Source of the DNA: Gammaproteobacteria bacterium
GTDB taxonomy: Bacteria > Pseudomonadota > Gammaproteobacteria > Pseudomonadales > Cellvibrionaceae
Assembly (NCBI GenBank): GCA_021151625.1
Contig: JAGKWY010000087.1
Span: 1 to 18,402, forward strand
Length of the DNA: 18,402 nucleotides
Direction of reading: 5' to 3'
The position numbers and the translations under genes are program-made. Shown one piece after another: positions 15,902 through 18,402 of this stretch. The notes below the pieces were generated by a model. It was not told the DNA's origin. It saw only the letters and a program-made list of their open reading frames with translations, and did no database searches. How positions within the stretch are numbered: position 1 is the stretch's first letter; each line of letters opens with the position of its first letter.

Positions 15902-17929
15902 TTGCAAGGGTCAACTAATTTTCGTCTTGATATCCAGGGACTTAGGGGAATAGCCGTATTGCTAGTGGTGTTGTATCACCTGGACGTGCCCTGGCTTACG
16001 GGGGGGTACATTGGTGTTGACATATTTTTTGTTATTTCCGGGTATCTGATTACTGGCCATCTGGTTGAAGCGCTGAATGGCAATCGCTTTGGTTTTATTG
16101 AATTTTATGCCCGCCGTGTGCGCCGGATTATTCCCGCCTCGCTGTTTGTTTTATTCTGCACCATGCTGGTTTCCTGTCTGCTATTACCCCCATTGCTACT
16201 GCCCAAGGTAATGAAAGAAACCATTGCTACTGCGTTCTACTTCCCTAATGTTTTTTATGCATATCAGCAAACTGATTATTTGGCAGAGACGTCGCCCTCA
16301 CCACTTTTGCATTATTGGTCACTTGGCGTTGAAGAGCAGTTTTATTTTATGTGGCCATTGCTGTTATTTTTTTGTTGGCGCTTATTGGGGCATAACAAGA
16401 ACTATTTGGCCGGCATTCTGATACTGGTACTGTCAGTATCTTTTATTGGCTGTTTATACCTAACCCAAGCCAGTCAGCCCTGGGCATTTTTTCTGGTTTT
16501 TACCCGCGCCTGGGAATTGGGTCTGGGAGGATTATTAGCCTTTTGGCTAATTGAAAAGAAATACGTTATTGATAGTGTACTGCCGAGATTTGCACCACTG
16601 CTGGGATGGTCAGGAATGGTACTCCTGGGTTGTTGTGCGATTTTCTATAACAAATATACCCATTTTCCGGGCGCCGCTGCGGTCTTGCCAGTGTTGGGCG
16701 CAGCATTGGTTTTGCTGGCAGGGTCAATTGGCAATGGCTCCATATTGTTAAATAAAATTATGGCACTCAAGCCGCTGCATTATATGGGGATGGTTTCTTA
16801 CTCTCTCTATCTTTGGCACTGGCCAGTAATCGTTTTTGCGCAGGAAGTTTGGCCCGGGTTTAGCGGTATCTACGCCATCTTTAGTTTATTTATTATCTCG
16901 GTTGTTTTGGCCGATTTGACCTATCGCTGTATCGAACAGCCCTTTCGCCATAGCTCAGGCAGGTTTTATCTACCGGTCAAACCAGCGTTAATTAGTTGCG
17001 GTGTTGCTTCGATATTTATTGTCCTTATTGCAGGCAGTGTTGGTTTTCAGATTAAGTCAAAACAGTTGTTTTCCGATCAAATTGCGCAGGAATATATTCC
17101 CGATACCCCCCCTGAATTTACCAACTATGTCCCCAGAAATCTGGTGCCGGATTTGCGGCAAGTAACTGATTCCGTCCCCAAAATTTACAACGATGGCTGT
17201 CACGATGACTTATTTACCGAGGAGGCCATTGGGTGTGTCTTTGGCGATGTTAATGCGCGCAGAACCTACGTGTTATTTGGAGACTCCCACGCTGCGCAAT
17301 GGTTTCCGGCGTTGGATAAGTATTCCGCAGAAAAAAATATTCGGTTGATTTCGTTCACTAAAAGTTCGTGTCCTGCCATAGATGTATGGGTAATGCGCCA
17401 GGGAGTTGAATATACCGGGTGTCTTAACTGGCGCAAAAAAGTGCTGGAAAAAATTAACCAGCTAAATCCCGATGTGGTGATAGTGTCCAGTTATTATGGA
17501 ACCAAAGAATTAATGAACGTGAAGGATCCGGCGGCTGAATGGATGCAAGGACTAACGCGAATGTTTTCCTATTTGCCGGGATCTGCTCAGGTGTTCATTA
17601 TTAGTGATACCCCAAGCTTTACGCGTACGCCTGCGCTTTGCCTATCCAGTAATTTGCTTGATACAGGCAAGTGTGCAGGGCCTAAAGAGCAGGTATTGGA
17701 TATAGCGTTGGCAAGACAGGAAGAAAAAACTGCGCGCGACCACCACAAGCATTATATCGATATGAATCATTATCTGTGCACCGACACCACTTGTGGCTCC
17801 ATAGTTGGCAATCTCCTTATTTATCGCGATGGGCATCATATTACGGTTGAATTTAGTGAAAAACTGTCTGACGTCCTGGGTAGGGCAATCGATAGTAAAT
17901 TGCTTTCTCCTCTAGTCAGGAATAATTAA
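15902..17929 (+). CDS. Membrane O-acyltransferase (AT3) fused to an SGNH domain
   Basis: Inner-membrane acyltransferase of 675 residues of the OafA/OatA type, expected to move an acyl (often acetyl) group across the membrane onto a surface or periplasmic glycan. The N-terminal acyltransferase-3 domain (about 5-345) has about ten hydrophobic helices and the family signatures: DIQGLRGIAVLLVVLYH with R15 and H26, GGYIGVDIFFVISGYLI at 34-50, and HYWSLGVEEQFY at 137-148. A last helix (about 362-382) leads to a periplasmic SGNH esterase/transferase-like domain (about 430-670) with nucleophile S462 in FGDSHAAQW and the D643-x-x-H646 pair in RDGHH. The start is TTG at 15902, with GGAG 7 nt upstream and no in-frame ATG before residue 77-88. 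The acceptor (lipopolysaccharide O-antigen, exopolysaccharide or other) cannot be told, and no polysaccharide genes are adjacent. It converges on the next gene with a 19-nt gap. Confidence 0.9.
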   Translation: MQGSTNFRLDIQGLRGIAVLLVVLYHLDVPWLTGGYIGVDIFFVISGYLITGHLVEALNGNRFGFIEFYARRVRRIIPASLFVLFCTMLVSCLLLPPLLLPKVMKETIATAFYFPNVFYAYQQTDYLAETSPSPLLHYWSLGVEEQFYFMWPLLLFFCWRLLGHNKNYLAGILILVLSVSFIGCLYLTQASQPWAFFLVFTRAWELGLGGLLAFWLIEKKYVIDSVLPRFAPLLGWSGMVLLGCCAIFYNKYTHFPGAAAVLPVLGAALVLLAGSIGNGSILLNKIMALKPLHYMGMVSYSLYLWHWPVIVFAQEVWPGFSGIYAIFSLFIISVVLADLTYRCIEQPFRHSSGRFYLPVKPALISCGVASIFIVLIAGSVGFQIKSKQLFSDQIAQEYIPDTPPEFTNYVPRNLVPDLRQVTDSVPKIYNDGCHDDLFTEEAIGCVFGDVNARRTYVLFGDSHAAQWFPALDKYSAEKNIRLISFTKSSCPAIDVWVMRQGVEYTGCLNWRKKVLEKINQLNPDVVIVSSYYGTKELMNVKDPAAEWMQGLTRMFSYLPGSAQVFIISDTPSFTRTPALCLSSNLLDTGKCAGPKEQVLDIALARQEEKTARDHHKHYIDMNHYLCTDTTCGSIVGNLLIYRDGHHITVEFSEKLSDVLGRAIDSKLLSPLVRNN

Positions 17930-17948
17930 TTTTCCATATTATGCAGGA

Positions 17949-18402
17949 TTAGTTAAATTGTTGGTGTTGTACGCAGGTTAGGGGTGTTTCAGTTAACTGC
18001 AAATATTCTGCGGCAGAAATCTTGCACCACAGATTGGGTATTTGCGGTGCAACCAGCAGATAAAAATCTTCCCGTTCAAATTCCGGTAGCGCTTGCGCTG
18101 TTAACAGTGCTTGAAACATTTTTAGCGGATTGCGATCAAAATGCAACGGAGTAACACCGGATGCCGCTTTTAGTTGATTAATATTTCCCGTTGAAATACT
18201 TGTCAATGTTGTTTGCTTGCAGTTAACGGCAGCACTTAGTTGGCTGGCATTTTTCATTGCACACTCATAGGTCGCGGTGGTCTTGGTAAATACATCTACC
18301 GCGCTTTGCTCGCTTAAAAATTGTTTGAATTGTTCCGCTTCGGCTGCGAAAAATAATGTACGTACCGGTGCAGTAGTAAGGTAATCAATAATGAGATGCT
18401 CC
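17949..18402 (-). CDS. Partial gene at right edge, C-terminal part of an unrecognised protein
   Basis: The minus-strand frame is open from the window edge (18401) to a TAA at 17949-17951, giving 150 visible residues; the start lies outside the window. An internal ATG at 18257 would give 102 residues, but the upstream codons read smoothly on (EHLIIDYLTTAPVRTLFFAA ... TATYECA), so I take it as the tail of a longer protein. The visible part looks soluble and mixed alpha/beta, with four cysteines (in YECAM, VNCKQ, LWCKI, LTCVQ). I recognise no family or motif. It ends 19 nt from the convergent acyltransferase gene, and no terminator is visible in the gap. Confidence 0.65.
   Translation of the reverse strand, partial: EHLIIDYLTTAPVRTLFFAAEAEQFKQFLSEQSAVDVFTKTTATYECAMKNASQLSAAVNCKQTTLTSISTGNINQLKAASGVTPLHFDRNPLKMFQALLTAQALPEFEREDFYLLVAPQIPNLWCKISAAEYLQLTETPLTCVQHQQFN

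Overview
The window looks like chromosomal DNA from a plant-cell-wall-degrading gammaproteobacterium, most likely Cellvibrio or a close relative. The main reason is the secreted cellulase at 13394-15610: a CBM2, a CBM10 and a GH5 catalytic domain joined by serine-only linkers, an architecture known from Cellvibrio and related marine genera. Genus-level placement is inference. Base composition looks moderate, and I see no rRNA, tRNA, CRISPR array, integrase, transposase or phage gene.

Layout from left to right. (1) 124-2676, minus: a c-di-GMP signalling protein (partial PAS, GAF, PAS, GGDEF, EAL) with a good sigma70-type promoter at 2745-2773. (2) 3017-3190, plus: a 57-residue, two-helix membrane protein of unknown role. 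(3) 3243-5162, minus: an exported GH2 glycosidase with an uronidase-type N-x-K motif, convergent with gene 2. (4) 5428-12766, minus: a three-gene RND efflux operon in the order mdtA-mdtB-mdtC. The mdtA/mdtB gap is 8 nt and mdtB/mdtC overlap in ATGA. No outer-membrane channel gene follows. (5) 12767-13393: a 627-nt divergent intergenic region with a perfect 12-bp palindrome that resembles a LacI-family operator. (6) 13394-15610, plus: the cellulase, closed by a strong intrinsic terminator. (7) 15902-17929, plus: a membrane O-acyltransferase (AT3) fused to an SGNH domain, starting at TTG. (8) 17949-18402, minus: the C-terminal part of an unrecognised protein that runs off the right edge.

The GH2 enzyme and the cellulase fit the same way of life: the cellulase cuts cellulose outside the cell, and the GH2 enzyme probably removes uronic-acid or related sugars from glycan fragments in the periplasm. 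The efflux pump, cyclic-di-GMP protein and acyltransferase are housekeeping or accessory functions with no visible tie to them. I found no multi-gene system that looks truly undescribed. The points most worth checking are the putative operator upstream of the cellulase, the divergent segment in the MdtC-like subunit, and the truncated first PAS of the GGDEF/EAL protein.
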